Assembly (NCBI GenBank): GCA_038881895.1
Contig: JAVZOV010000001.1
Location: 1 to 64,000, forward strand
Direction of reading: 5' to 3'
Length of the DNA: 64,000 bases
Source of the DNA: Thermoprotei archaeon
GTDB taxonomy: Archaea; Thermoproteota; Thermoprotei; Gearchaeales; WAQG01
Both the position numbers and the translations under genes were made by a program. Below are positions 17,629 to 26,872 of the stretch, one piece after another (the first letter of the stretch is position 1; every line of letters begins with the position of its first letter). The notes under the pieces are model-generated. The model was not told the origin of the DNA. It searched no databases and saw only the letters and a list, made by a program, of their open reading frames with translations.

Positions 17629-18828
17629 CTATATATATTCGAACTCTCTTAACAGCTTAAGACCTCTTTCAATAACTACATCCCTAATACTTGAATCAAC
17701 AACATTTTTTACGTACTCCTTAAACATCTCTTCCAGATTACCTGCCTTAGGCGTCTCAGCAACGTTTGCATTCTCACTTAACATCTCATATTCTAACCTT
17801 GCATCATAGACGTTGAATGAATCTAAATACCTTAATATTGCTTCAGGTTTCATTTTCTCCTTTTCTTTGTTTCCAACTTTTAAAATTAATTTTACGAGTG
17901 AATCACGCAAATCCTTTTTCCTCCTTAGCTCATCACTAATATAATCTAATGAATGACCCCTGGCATCAATATAAATGACGTGCATGGGGCGTATGTCTAG
18001 TTCTATAGGTTTCCATTGTAAACCACCGTTCTCTTCTTTAATATCAATAAAGTATTTTTTCTCATTATATTCACTAAAATCAACACGTTCTATCGAACCA
18101 GAATATACAACGCTCACATCACCAATTTTGCGATCTTGGTGTTTATGAACATGGCCCATGGCAACATACGACACTAAACCATTTTTTACTAACATGTTCA
18201 CAGGAAACCTTACCTCATTTTCAAGAAACGCTAATCTTCTCTCAGAACCATAAGTAAAACCTTCTAACGATAAGTGTGCTGCTATAACAGTATAATCAGA
18301 ATCTGATTGAGCGTCTAACTCGTTCTTTAAACGATCCTCCACAGAATTTTTTAGCATTTCAACATCAGTACTGGGTTTACCTGTTACTCTTGGCCTTACA
18401 TATGGTATACCAATGATTTTAATATTTTTCCCGCTCTTTCCCTTGACAGTTATCGACGAAATTCTTGGAAGATAATGGAAAAATTTTTTAACTGGAGCTT
18501 CACTCCCAAGAATCGTATCTAATGCATCAAGAAACGTTCTCTGTTCCGGTATCTGAGAGGCATCATGATTTCCTCTAATTGTTACAACATGAATTCCATT
18601 AGAAATTAAATCCCTAATGAACACTGAAAATTCATACATAACCTTATTTGTAGGACGTGGATGATGAAATACATCACCAGCTATAATAACAACATCTGAA
18701 TTATTTTTTATTGCATACTCCTTTATTTTATTTAAGCTTCTGATGAAATCTTGTAATCTATCAGCCCTGAAATCACTCGGCTGGACACCTAGATGTAAAT
18801 CCGCAGTATGAATTATTCTTGTGTTCAC
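17629..18828 (-). CDS. mre11: DNA double-strand break repair nuclease Mre11
   Basis: 399 residues. The phosphoesterase motifs appear in order: ADLHLG near residue 10, GDVFHHPRP near 51, RGNHDA near 85, a histidine in IAAHLS, and GHVHKHQ near 213. These bind two manganese ions for exo- and endonuclease activity. The C-terminal 100 residues should contact Rad50, which is encoded immediately downstream. Confidence 0.95.
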   Translation of the reverse strand: MNTRIIHTADLHLGVQPSDFRADRLQDFIRSLNKIKEYAIKNNSDVVIIAGDVFHHPRPTNKVMYEFSVFIRDLISNGIHVVTIRGNHDASQIPEQRTFLDALDTILGSEAPVKKFFHYLPRISSITVKGKSGKNIKIIGIPYVRPRVTGKPSTDVEMLKNSVEDRLKNELDAQSDSDYTVIAAHLSLEGFTYGSERRLAFLENEVRFPVNMLVKNGLVSYVAMGHVHKHQDRKIGDVSVVYSGSIERVDFSEYNEKKYFIDIKEENGGLQWKPIELDIRPMHVIYIDARGHSLDYISDELRRKKDLRDSLVKLILKVGNKEKEKMKPEAILRYLDSFNVYDARLEYEMLSENANVAETPKAGNLEEMFKEYVKNVVDSSIRDVVIERGLKLLREFEYI

Positions 18829-19053
18829 ACTTTCTTAAAAACAGAAAATACTTAATAAAGTTTTATAGTGTTCCTAAAACATTCAATCGCACTGCGCACA
18901 AAATTTCATCTGGTATGTTTATCCATAATAAACTTAACAGAACATCATTAATCATTATACAAGAAGGGAGGCTATTAATTTCTAATTTATGGAATGAATC
19001 TAGATAACCTTATTTTCTGGAGCATTTTTTGTTTAATTGGTGAAAAAAAGTGA

Positions 19054-19101
19054 CCCCCGATCAGGGGATACAGATTTATAAGTTACTCCCGAATCGGGAG
19101 T
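19054..19101 (+). promoter_or_regulatory. Promoter of the phosphohexuloisomerase gene with paired palindromes
   Basis: A TATA box (GATTTATAAG, 19073-19082) sits between two GC-rich dyads sharing the half-site CCCGA. One is CCCCCGATCAGGGG (19054-19067, one mismatched pair) and the other is the perfect ACTCCCGAATCGGGAGT (19085-19101). Their centres are about 32 bases apart, near three helical turns. This is the layout of a repressor or activator operator pair around an archaeal promoter. The regulator is not identified. Confidence 0.6.
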
Positions 19102-19117
19102 TTCTTAGGTGATTTCT

Positions 19118-19720
19118 ATGGTCGAATGGACAAAAGCTGCAGTGAACGAAATTATTGAATTTGTTAAGAAATCTCAAGAGTTAATCGATTGGTCTCAAGT
19201 TAATGATATGATAACTCTTCTACTAAGGACGAAGATGAGGGATCGTTCTGTTCTTGTAATAGGTATGGGACGTTCGGGGTTTGTGGGTAAAGCCTTTGCC
19301 TTAAGGCTTATGCACTTAGGGTTCAGAGTATACGTATTTGGAGAAACTATAACACCAGCAATTGGAAAAGATGATGTAATTATTGCAATCTCAGGATCTG
19401 GAGAAACAAACGTTGTAATAAGAGCCGCAGAAGTTGCCAAGAGTATAGGTGCAACAGTAATTGCAATAACATCAAGACCTGAGTCGCCTCTAGCAAAAAT
19501 ATCTAATAAAATAGTAACCGTACCAGGTAGGACGAGATTAGCCAGCGAACAAGATTATTATGTTAGACAACTTATAGGAGAACACGAACCACTAGCTCCA
19601 TTAGGAACACTTTTTGAAATAACAGCAATGATATTATTAGATGGCATGATAGCTGAACTAATGAAGAGACTTGGGTTAACAGAAGAAGAATTAAAAGCTA
19701 GACATGCAACTATCGAATAA
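19118..19720 (+). CDS. 6-phospho-3-hexuloisomerase (SIS domain)
   Basis: 200 residues with a single SIS sugar-isomerase domain: VIGMGRSGFVGKAFALRLMH, ISGSGETNVVIRAAEVAK, ITSRPESPLA, EHEPLAPLGTLFEI. The ending LKARHATIE is typical of PHI. The enzyme interconverts fructose 6-phosphate and 3-hexulose 6-phosphate in the ribulose monophosphate route, which many archaea use to make pentoses. The ATG at 19118 follows a strong AGGTGATT ribosome binding site; a GTG at 19109 is the alternative. The partner hexulose-phosphate synthase is not in the window. The promoter carries two dyads, so it is probably regulated. Confidence 0.85.
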   Translation: MVEWTKAAVNEIIEFVKKSQELIDWSQVNDMITLLLRTKMRDRSVLVIGMGRSGFVGKAFALRLMHLGFRVYVFGETITPAIGKDDVIIAISGSGETNVVIRAAEVAKSIGATVIAITSRPESPLAKISNKIVTVPGRTRLASEQDYYVRQLIGEHEPLAPLGTLFEITAMILLDGMIAELMKRLGLTEEELKARHATIE

Positions 19721-19836
19721 AGAAGATCGTACTAGTTTTAAACTTCTTTTCTAGCTCCATGAATAGCTTGTCTTAGCTATTTTTGTTGCGATTCAATAAT
19801 AGATCGCAAAATTCCTATCGTAAGTAATCCTTAACT

Positions 19837-20670
19837 CTATATGAAGCTGTTAGATGCAGGATAAGATCCTAGAATCTTTATAATGCTAGTAACTTGCTGT
19901 AATTCTTGGAGTGCTGATGAAACTTCTTTATCAAATCTGTGTCCCTCAAAATCCACATAAAATAAGTATTCCCATGGTTTTCTTTTTGATGGTCGTGATT
20001 CTATTCTTGTTAAGTTTATATTTCTTTTAGCAAAGGACTCTAGTGCTCTGTATAATGCTCCTGGAACATGATGCACTCCAAATATTATCGATGTTTTATC
20101 AGAACCAGTGGGATTTTTAATGTCCTCAGTTCCAATGATCAAAAATCTCGTATAATTGTTTATATTATTTTCAATACCTTCCATAAGAATAGCAAGACCA
20201 TATATTTCAGCAGCCCTTTTAGATGCTATTACTGCAGAGTGTATATCATTCTTTTCCCTTAACAATTTTGCTGCCCCAGCAGTATCATAAACTGCAATCG
20301 GATTAAGCCTATAACGTGTAATAAATGAACTACACTGTATTAGTGCCTGTGGATGTGAATAAACATCTTTTATATCATCAAACATAACACCTGGTAATAC
20401 TAAAAGATTGTGCTTTATTCTTAAAATAATCTCTCCTCTAACCATAAGTGGATACTCAAAAAGTAAGTCATGGACTTCACCTATCGCACCCTCTAAAGAA
20501 TTCTCAATAGGAATCACAGCGAAATCACACTCATTCTTTTCTACAGCATCAAACACCTCTCTAAAACTCTTATAACCAATCGGTTCAGAATTAGGAAATC
20601 TACTAAGTAATGCCTCTTCACTGTATGCTCCGTGTTCACCTTGAAATCCTACCCTAATTTTATCACGCAT
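19837..20670 (-). CDS. pheA: Prephenate dehydratase
   Basis: 277 residues. The catalytic domain starts VGFQGEHGAYSEEAL and contains IPIENSLEGAIGEV and NYTRFLIIG (the TRF motif). The C-terminal ACT domain includes TRIESRPSKRKPWEYLFYVD, the phenylalanine-binding ESRP segment. It makes phenylpyruvate from prephenate and is feedback-inhibited by phenylalanine in this family. It is a stand-alone gene with no chorismate mutase fusion, as usual in archaea. Confidence 0.95.
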   Translation of the reverse strand: MRDKIRVGFQGEHGAYSEEALLSRFPNSEPIGYKSFREVFDAVEKNECDFAVIPIENSLEGAIGEVHDLLFEYPLMVRGEIILRIKHNLLVLPGVMFDDIKDVYSHPQALIQCSSFITRYRLNPIAVYDTAGAAKLLREKNDIHSAVIASKRAAEIYGLAILMEGIENNINNYTRFLIIGTEDIKNPTGSDKTSIIFGVHHVPGALYRALESFAKRNINLTRIESRPSKRKPWEYLFYVDFEGHRFDKEVSSALQELQQVTSIIKILGSYPASNSFI

Positions 20671-21186
20671 TAAGCTTTAATAAATGATCACTAAATAAAA
20701 ATTTTTCCGCACATTAGATGAAGGAAACTATAGTGAATGGAACTGCATAAATAATTATTCACGAGCATTTTGCTGCGATATTTTAGATTTATAACATAAA
20801 ATCAATGAAAAATTTCACAAAACATATACTATCAGAAGTCTCTGTTTAAGTTCTGAGGTAAATATTGTCAATAGATTTAAATAATTGCATAACTTATTGA
20901 GCGAATCACTATCAAGCGATACTGAATTAGAAGGACTTTGCTCCTGAAGTGTTGATAGTTCCACATAGTTTTGCATGATTTGTTATTGAATTTAAGCCTA
21001 TCGACAATCTATTTCACGGTTGAAAGCGTAGGCTTTCTTATTTCATGTAATTAAAAGTGGCAGATAATCGCTTAAGAAAAGAATTATTACTTTATATTTT
21101 TAAGATTAGTATTTAGTTTTATCTATTTTGGTTAATATTGATTATCATTTAAGATAAGCATATATTTTTGTAATAACTTCATAACT
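20671..21186. other. Intergenic region, 516 bases
   Basis: No convincing gene is seen. It holds a type B relic repeat (20995-21050) and, at its right end, a GCATATATTTT box (about 21157-21167) that would place transcription onset near the HMG-CoA synthase start. The remainder is AT-rich with stop codons in all frames. Confidence 0.6.
20995..21050 (+). repeat. IS200/IS605-like end relic, type B (copy B1)
   Basis: AAGCCTA at the left pairs with TAGGCTT at the right, around an inner imperfect stem CACGGTTGAAAGCG. CTTATTTCATGTAA follows. The organisation matches copies at 55972, 58196 and 58461. Confidence 0.55.
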
Positions 21187-21198
21187 GTGGCGATGCTC

Positions 21199-22239
21199 AT
21201 GGTATCGGATGTTGCAATAATAGGTTATGGGGTTTATATACCGATGTATAGAATACCTCACAAGGAAATCGCTGAAATTTGGGGTCGTGGTGGTCGAGGT
21301 ATACCACCTAATGAGAAAGCCGTTGCAGGTCCTGATGAGGATACTGTGACTATTTCTGTAGAGGCTGCGATCAATGCACTTAATAGAGCTAAAATTGATC
21401 CACAAGATCTTGGCGCGGTTTATGTTGGCACGGAATCAAAACCTTATGCCGTTAAGCCAACTTCTACTATAGTTGCTGAAGCTATAGGTGCTACACCAAA
21501 TCCATTAGCAGCAGATTTTGAGTTTGCATGTAAAGCAGGAACTGAAGCGTTCATAGCAGTTTTAGGGTTAGTTGCATCTAACAATATTAAAGCTGGGATG
21601 GCAATAGGAGCTGATATTGCGAGAGGAAGACCTTCAGACGAGCTAGAATACACTACTGGTTCTGGTGCTGCAGCATACATTTTAGCACAAAATGACAACG
21701 ATGCGATAGCTAAAATTGAGGGTATGTATACATACGTTACTGATACGCCAGATTTTTGGAGACGTGAAGGGCAGTATTTTCCGATGCATACTTATAGGTT
21801 CACAGGTGATCCGGCATATTTTACACATATTGAGAATGCTGCAAAGGGTCTTATGAATAAATTAGGACTAAAACCGTCAGACTTTAGATTTGTCTCATTT
21901 CATCAACCTAACGTGAAATTTCCGTTACAGGCTGCTGAAGACCTTGGTTTCACGCTAGATCAAGTAAAACCAACACTTCTTAATCCTGTTATAGGCAATG
22001 CATACGCAGGATCATCACTTTTAGGCCTGGCAGCGGTATTAGATATTTCTAAACCTGGTGATAGGTTATTGGTGGTTTCTTTTGGTTCTGGGGCAGGGTC
22101 TGATGCTATTAGCATAATCGTAGAGGATGGTATTGAAACAAAGAGAGACTTAGCATTGAAAGTTACAGATTACATCTCCAGACGAGTGCAAATCAGTTAT
22201 GGTCATTATGTTCGTTTCAGAGAGAAATTAAAGGAGTGA
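21199..22239 (+). CDS. Hydroxymethylglutaryl-CoA synthase (archaeal type)
   Basis: About 346 residues. It begins [15 protein letters not shown] as archaeal HMG-CoA synthases do. The catalytic cysteine is Cys111 in [11 protein letters not shown], with [10 protein letters not shown] (histidine) and [17 protein letters not shown] further on. It condenses acetyl-CoA with acetoacetyl-CoA in mevalonate synthesis for archaeal lipids. GTG at 21187 and ATGs at 21193 and 21199 are all in frame; I chose the last by family length. Its stop overlaps the start region of the thiolase-like gene, and a DUF35 gene follows, giving the standard three-gene module. Confidence 0.9.
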   Translation: MVSDVAIIGYGVYIPMYRIPHKEIAEIWGRGGRGIPPNEKAVAGPDEDTVTISVEAAINALNRAKIDPQDLGAVYVGTESKPYAVKPTSTIVAEAIGATPNPLAADFEFACKAGTEAFIAVLGLVASNNIKAGMAIGADIARGRPSDELEYTTGSGAAAYILAQNDNDAIAKIEGMYTYVTDTPDFWRREGQYFPMHTYRFTGDPAYFTHIENAAKGLMNKLGLKPSDFRFVSFHQPNVKFPLQAAEDLGFTLDQVKPTLLNPVIGNAYAGSSLLGLAAVLDISKPGDRLLVVSFGSGAGSDAISIIVEDGIETKRDLALKVTDYISRRVQISYGHYVRFREKLKE

Positions 22240-22244
22240 GCGAG

Positions 22245-23396
22245 ATGAGAAACGTAATAATAAGCGGTACAGGATATGTACCCATAAGCGAGCACTGGTC
22301 AAAACCCCTTAGGACCTTAATGGCTGAAGCTGGTTTTTTAGCTCTCAATGAAGCAGGAATTTCAAGACCTGATCTAATAATCGTAAGTAGTGCATTTGCA
22401 AGCAGACTGCAAGAGCAATATCAATTAGGCTCATTAATAGCTAACTACATGGGATTGGGGGGCACACCAGCTATGAGTGTTGAGGCCGGAGATGCATCAG
22501 GTGGTGTTGCCTTTCACATAGGCTATATGGCTGTTCTATCAGGTCTCTATGATCATGTTCTCATAATAGGTGGTGATAAACTTAGCGATGAATTACCAGC
22601 AAAAATTGAGAGCGTGATAGCATCAATGGAAGATAGAGAGTACATCGCATATCAAGGAGCCACGTATGCAGGTTTAGCAGCACTTGTTTACAAAGAATAT
22701 CTCAAAAAGTATGGAATAAAAAATGATGATGTGGCACTCATGGCAGTTCACGATCATTCTATGGCTGTAGGTGTTTCGCATGCACAGTACCCGTTCCCAG
22801 TAAAGCTTGATAAAGTACTCGCATCCCCTATTATAGCTGACCCAATAAGATTATTTGAAAGTTTTGGTTTTGGTGACGGTGCTGCTGCTGTAGTTCTTTC
22901 AGTATCGGATCAGGTGAAAAATGATACATTGGTAGCAGTAGAAAGCTCAGCAATGGCTACAGCTGATCAGTATAACATTGCACAACGAAATGACATTACA
23001 TCATTTTACTCATCACTAAAAGCTGCTGAGCAAGCTTACGCTAAAGCAAAAATAACGCCTGAAAAAATTAACGTAGCCGAAATACATGATTCATACACGA
23101 TATTAGGTATAATTGCTCTTGAAGATTTAGGGTTTGCAAAACACGGAGAAGCTACAAAATTACTTAAAGAAGATCAACTAACACCAGGAGGAAAAATACC
23201 TACTAATACTTTCGGAGGGCTTAAAGCTAGAGGGCATCCCTTTGGTGCCACAGGTCTCTATCAAATTATAGAAGTCACTAAACAGTTAAAGGGAGAAGCT
23301 ATACATCAAATACCTAAAGCTGAATATGGTTTAGTTCATAGTGTTGCTGGTATAGGTGGTACAGCTACAGTAAGCATTTTAAGGAGGGTTAAATAG
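22245..23396 (+). CDS. Thiolase-fold protein of the HMG-CoA synthase operon, lacking catalytic cysteine
   Basis: About 383 residues of thiolase fold (archaeal/SCP2-like): IHDSYTILGIIALEDLG, GGLKARGHPFGATGLYQ and HSVAGIGGTATVSIL. In the family the nucleophile is a cysteine in VE-ACASG; here the segment reads SVEAGDASGGVAFH, with aspartate (Asp83) at that place. I find no cysteine anywhere in the protein. Its position between HMG-CoA synthase and DUF35 implies a role in the acetyl-CoA thiolase/HMG-CoA synthase complex that channels acetoacetyl-CoA. It may be scaffold-like or use altered chemistry. The ATG at 22245 follows AAGGAGTGA; a GTG at 22236 is the alternative. Confidence 0.8.
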   Translation: MRNVIISGTGYVPISEHWSKPLRTLMAEAGFLALNEAGISRPDLIIVSSAFASRLQEQYQLGSLIANYMGLGGTPAMSVEAGDASGGVAFHIGYMAVLSGLYDHVLIIGGDKLSDELPAKIESVIASMEDREYIAYQGATYAGLAALVYKEYLKKYGIKNDDVALMAVHDHSMAVGVSHAQYPFPVKLDKVLASPIIADPIRLFESFGFGDGAAAVVLSVSDQVKNDTLVAVESSAMATADQYNIAQRNDITSFYSSLKAAEQAYAKAKITPEKINVAEIHDSYTILGIIALEDLGFAKHGEATKLLKEDQLTPGGKIPTNTFGGLKARGHPFGATGLYQIIEVTKQLKGEAIHQIPKAEYGLVHSVAGIGGTATVSILRRVK

Positions 23397-23804
23397 ATGA
23401 GCGTTCCTAGGTATTGGGCTGAAAGAATTACGAGATATAGGATGATTGGTAACAAGTGCAAAAGCTGTAGTAAGGTATACTATCCTCCAAAATCCTCCTG
23501 CGATTGTGGTTCAGATGACATGGAGTCATACCAGTTACCAAGAAAAGGCGTACTGATCAATTATACATGGATTTATACAGTACCAGAGGAGCATAAAAAG
23601 CAAGAGCCATACCCCATTGGTCTTATCCAATTAACAGATGGCACAAAAATATTAGCACAACTAACAGACGTTGAACCAGAAAAACTTAAAGAGGGAATTG
23701 AGGTTGAGGCGGTATTCAGAAAGATGAGCGAGGATGGCAATAAGGGTATTATACAATATGGAATAAAGTTCAGACCAGCATTAAAATCCACGAATAAACA
23801 TTAA
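23397..23804 (+). CDS. DUF35 zinc-ribbon/OB-fold protein of the thiolase-HMG-CoA synthase complex
   Basis: 135 residues. An N-terminal zinc ribbon has CKSC and CDC ligands (residues about 18-39) followed by an OB-fold domain (GVLINYTWIYTVPEEHK, PIGLIQLTDGTKILAQL). In archaea DUF35 bridges thiolase and HMG-CoA synthase and holds a shared CoA-binding channel. The ATG directly follows the TAG of the thiolase-like gene, so all three are coupled. Confidence 0.85.
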   Translation: MSVPRYWAERITRYRMIGNKCKSCSKVYYPPKSSCDCGSDDMESYQLPRKGVLINYTWIYTVPEEHKKQEPYPIGLIQLTDGTKILAQLTDVEPEKLKEGIEVEAVFRKMSEDGNKGIIQYGIKFRPALKSTNKH

Positions 23805-23885
23805 GATTTTTTAAAAGTAATTGCCTAATGTCAAAATAAAGTTTAACTTTAATAATGTGTTATAAATAGTTATATAAGATGCATT

Positions 23886-24815
23886 ATGGTTGATTTATTT
23901 GACTGGGAAGAACAAAAAGCTGAAATAAATCTATCGTGGAGTAGTATAGAAGGATTTGAAGAACTTAATAAATTGCCCAAGGATAATAATGAACCTGAAA
24001 AAATTCTTGCCGAATGGTATAATGTTTCATCTGAGAATATTGTAATCGTACATGGTGCTCAAGAAGGTATGTTTTTAACTTATCTTGCTTTGAAACCTAA
24101 TAAAGTTGTTATACCGTTGCCAAGCTATCCTCCAATTTTTGAACAGGCCCAAGCATTAGGAATTAAAATTGAGTATTCAGAAATCAAACCTAAGGTAGAA
24201 AAATCTATTATTGCATTAGCTAACCCTAATAATCCTACAGGTTTATACTTAAATCCTGATGAGATCGTTTCCAACAATCTAGTAATAATAGACGAAATAT
24301 TCAAATATTTCATCGATGATAAACCATACTTCCATGATAACGCTATAATAATATCAGGCACAAGTAAATTTTTTGCAATAAGAGGAAGAAAAGTTGGATG
24401 GATAATTGCCAAAAAGGAACTCGCAGAGAAAATAAAGAAAATAAAAGATCTAGTAACACCAGAACCTTTATACGAAAAAGAATTAATAAAGTATATATTC
24501 AAAAATTTTGACTTCTTTAAAGAACGAAGCATAAATATTATAAAGGAAAACATGAAGATACTCTATCAGTTCAGTGACACACGTTTTAAAATCATTCACA
24601 ATCCCTACATGCCAGTGGCACTTCTCACAAAAGATGCTCTAAATTCTATGGACTTTTGTAGAAAACTCCTTAAAGAGACTGGAGTTCTATTTACACCTTC
24701 AAAATTTTTCGGTATCGATGGAGGTTTTAGAGTCTCGCTTGGTTCTAAAGATCCAAGCATACTCAAAGAAAGCCTGATCAGATTAAAAAATTTCAGCGAT
24801 AAATTTTTTGGATAA
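23886..24815 (+). CDS. Class I/II PLP-dependent aminotransferase
   Basis: 309 residues, shorter than the usual 350-400. Fold-type I motifs are present: the substrate-binding VIPLPSYPPIF, the NPNNPTGLY loop, the aspartate in VIIDEIFKYF, and the PLP lysine in SGTSKFFAIRGRKVGW. The C-terminal GGFRVSLGS arginine binds the substrate carboxylate. It resembles HisC/aspartate-type transaminases, but the substrate cannot be told. The N-terminus is reduced by about 50 residues relative to relatives. It has its own promoter after the DUF35 gene. Confidence 0.75.
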   Translation: MVDLFDWEEQKAEINLSWSSIEGFEELNKLPKDNNEPEKILAEWYNVSSENIVIVHGAQEGMFLTYLALKPNKVVIPLPSYPPIFEQAQALGIKIEYSEIKPKVEKSIIALANPNNPTGLYLNPDEIVSNNLVIIDEIFKYFIDDKPYFHDNAIIISGTSKFFAIRGRKVGWIIAKKELAEKIKKIKDLVTPEPLYEKELIKYIFKNFDFFKERSINIIKENMKILYQFSDTRFKIIHNPYMPVALLTKDALNSMDFCRKLLKETGVLFTPSKFFGIDGGFRVSLGSKDPSILKESLIRLKNFSDKFFG

Positions 24816-24905
24816 ACGTTTTTTGTGATTTTAATAGTGTTTGATGTTATTTTCATGTGTTAGAATATATATACTACTGGATGATAGTTTAAATTAGAGA
24901 GATAG

Positions 24906-25583
24906 ATGTACAATAATTTACGTAAAAAAGCTGAAAAAGTAATTAAGGGTCTTTATGAGGAGGGGTTTATTAAACGGAAGATTGTACTTGAGGCTATGCT
25001 TAAAATTCCAAGGGAGGAATTCGTGCCTCCTCAGTACAAGGATTATGCATATGTTGACACACCGATTCCCATAGGAGAGGGGCAGACTGTATCTGCATTA
25101 CATATGACTGCTATGATGTGTGAATATGCTGAGTTAAAACCTGGTATGAGAATCTTAGAAATAGGTACTGGTTCGGGTTACATGGCTTCTGTTTACTCAA
25201 GTATAGTATGTTCTCAGGAACCTGGAATCGTAATAACACTAGAGATTTCACCGTATTTAGCTAAAAGGGCTTGGAAAAACATAGTGAGGTTAGGCTATGG
25301 AATGTTTATTGATGTGATAGTTGCAGATGGAAGTATAGAGCCTCCTTTAAGGGGAAATTTTGATGCAATAATTGTTACTGCTGCGGCTTCTCATATTCCT
25401 GAAGAGCTTGTTGGAAAGTTAGAGAATGGTGGTAGACTAGTTATACCTGTTGGAACACCAGATTTTTATCAAGAGCTAATGTTAGTTCATAAGGATGCCG
25501 AGGGAAAAGTTCATATAAAAAGTTTAGGAGCTGTTGCTTTTGTCCCACTTAGAGGACTAAAAGGTATCTCATATGGAACCTAA
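24906..25583 (+). CDS. pcm: Protein-L-isoaspartate O-methyltransferase
   Basis: 225 residues. An N-terminal helix bundle ends in IPREEFVPPQYKDYAYVDTP, then GEGQTVSALHMTAMM, the SAM-binding MRILEIGTGSGYMASV and DAIIVTAAASHIPEEL. This is the standard Pcm order. It repairs isoaspartyl residues formed in aged proteins. The 3' end overlaps the convergent fixC by about 15 bases. Confidence 0.93.
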   Translation: MYNNLRKKAEKVIKGLYEEGFIKRKIVLEAMLKIPREEFVPPQYKDYAYVDTPIPIGEGQTVSALHMTAMMCEYAELKPGMRILEIGTGSGYMASVYSSIVCSQEPGIVITLEISPYLAKRAWKNIVRLGYGMFIDVIVADGSIEPPLRGNFDAIIVTAAASHIPEELVGKLENGGRLVIPVGTPDFYQELMLVHKDAEGKVHIKSLGAVAFVPLRGLKGISYGT

Positions 25584-26867
25584 CGTAATTAATAGGTCTC
25601 TTATGAGATTTGATGTCGAGACGCCTTTCAAATGACGAAGTATTGTAGACATTAGCTTAGCTTTAGGATAAATTCCCACTGTTGTAAGGTCTCTGAGTAT
25701 CTCAATAATAATCTCAGGATATTCTTTGTATAGACGTGGGTTTTCCATAATACGCCAAACTCCGGAGAACATATCAATTTCTTTTAGTGTTTCTTTCATT
25801 TTTTCCTGATATAAGGAAAGAGTTTCTGCATCAAATTTACCGATTTCTTTACCTTTGATCGCTGTTTCACCTGCAGCAATTCCTGAGGTAATTGCCAGGT
25901 CCATGCCTCGTAGGTTAAATACTGAGTTTATTATTAGACCAGCTGCATCGCCTACCACCATAACACCATTACCATAAAGTTTGGGTCTGTGAGATTTTGA
26001 TAATTCTGGTATTAGTTTTGCTGAATATTCTACAACCTTACCACCTCTTAATAATCTTGATATTGGTGGCGTTGAGATAAATTTGTTCAGTACTTCATGG
26101 GAATCTATGGCTGAGCCCTCTGCTATTTTATTTATTGCTGAATCGAGTTTTATTGTTATTAAGACTGAAACAGTATCTTTGTTGGTGTATAATACACCGC
26201 CTCCAGCAATTCCATGAGTAAAATCACCAAAATAAAGTTGCGCTGCTCCGTCATCATCTCCAGTCAGTCCAAATCTTTCTTCAATAATGTTCTTTGGCAA
26301 CTCTACAACCTGTTTTATTCCTAAGAGAAAATCGCTTGAGTCGTATGGTTTTCTTAAACCTGCCTGTTCTGTGAGTATTGATGAACAACCCTCGGCTATT
26401 ATCACCATGTCCGATGGAACCTTATCACCACCAGATACTATACCTTTTACGAATCCATTTTCAATTATAAGGTTATCAACTCTTTGATCAGTTATTATTA
26501 GTGCCCCAGCCTTTTCTACTTCACTAGCAAACCATGCATCAAATTTAGCCCTCAGAACAGTATAACTATGTCTTTCATTAACTAGAGATTTATCAGAAAA
26601 CTCAAAAGTAATTGTTGCATCCTTCCATATGAGGCCAAATAGTTCTTTGGTCACAGGCCTTTCTACGTTCGCTCCATCAGGAAAATTTGGAAAAATCTTT
26701 TTAATGCTGTGAGTGTATAGACGTCCACCGACCACATTTTTTGATCCAGGTTTATGTCCTCGTTCAACCACAAGTACGTTAAGACCAGCTTTAGCCATGA
26801 CGTAAGCTGCAGATAAGCCAGCAACTCCAGCGCCAACAACTATGGCATCAAATTTCTCAAATCCCAT
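25569..26867 (-). CDS. fixC: FixC-like electron-transfer flavoprotein-quinone oxidoreductase
   Basis: About 432 residues of the geranylgeranyl reductase/ETF-QO superfamily. The FAD dinucleotide fold FDAIVVGAGVAGLSAAY is at the N-terminus, VVGGRLYTHS follows, and GNGVMVVGDAAGLIINSVF binds FAD near the C-terminus. It passes electrons from electron-transfer flavoprotein to the quinone pool with FixX. The ATG at 26867 is preceded by GGTGATT inside the fixX stop region; the reading from 26921 would overlap fixX by 49 bases. ETF subunits (FixAB) are not in the window. Confidence 0.88.
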   Translation of the reverse strand: MGFEKFDAIVVGAGVAGLSAAYVMAKAGLNVLVVERGHKPGSKNVVGGRLYTHSIKKIFPNFPDGANVERPVTKELFGLIWKDATITFEFSDKSLVNERHSYTVLRAKFDAWFASEVEKAGALIITDQRVDNLIIENGFVKGIVSGGDKVPSDMVIIAEGCSSILTEQAGLRKPYDSSDFLLGIKQVVELPKNIIEERFGLTGDDDGAAQLYFGDFTHGIAGGGVLYTNKDTVSVLITIKLDSAINKIAEGSAIDSHEVLNKFISTPPISRLLRGGKVVEYSAKLIPELSKSHRPKLYGNGVMVVGDAAGLIINSVFNLRGMDLAITSGIAAGETAIKGKEIGKFDAETLSLYQEKMKETLKEIDMFSGVWRIMENPRLYKEYPEIIIEILRDLTTVGIYPKAKLMSTILRHLKGVSTSNLIRDLLITLGSI

Positions 26868-26872
26868 TTCAA

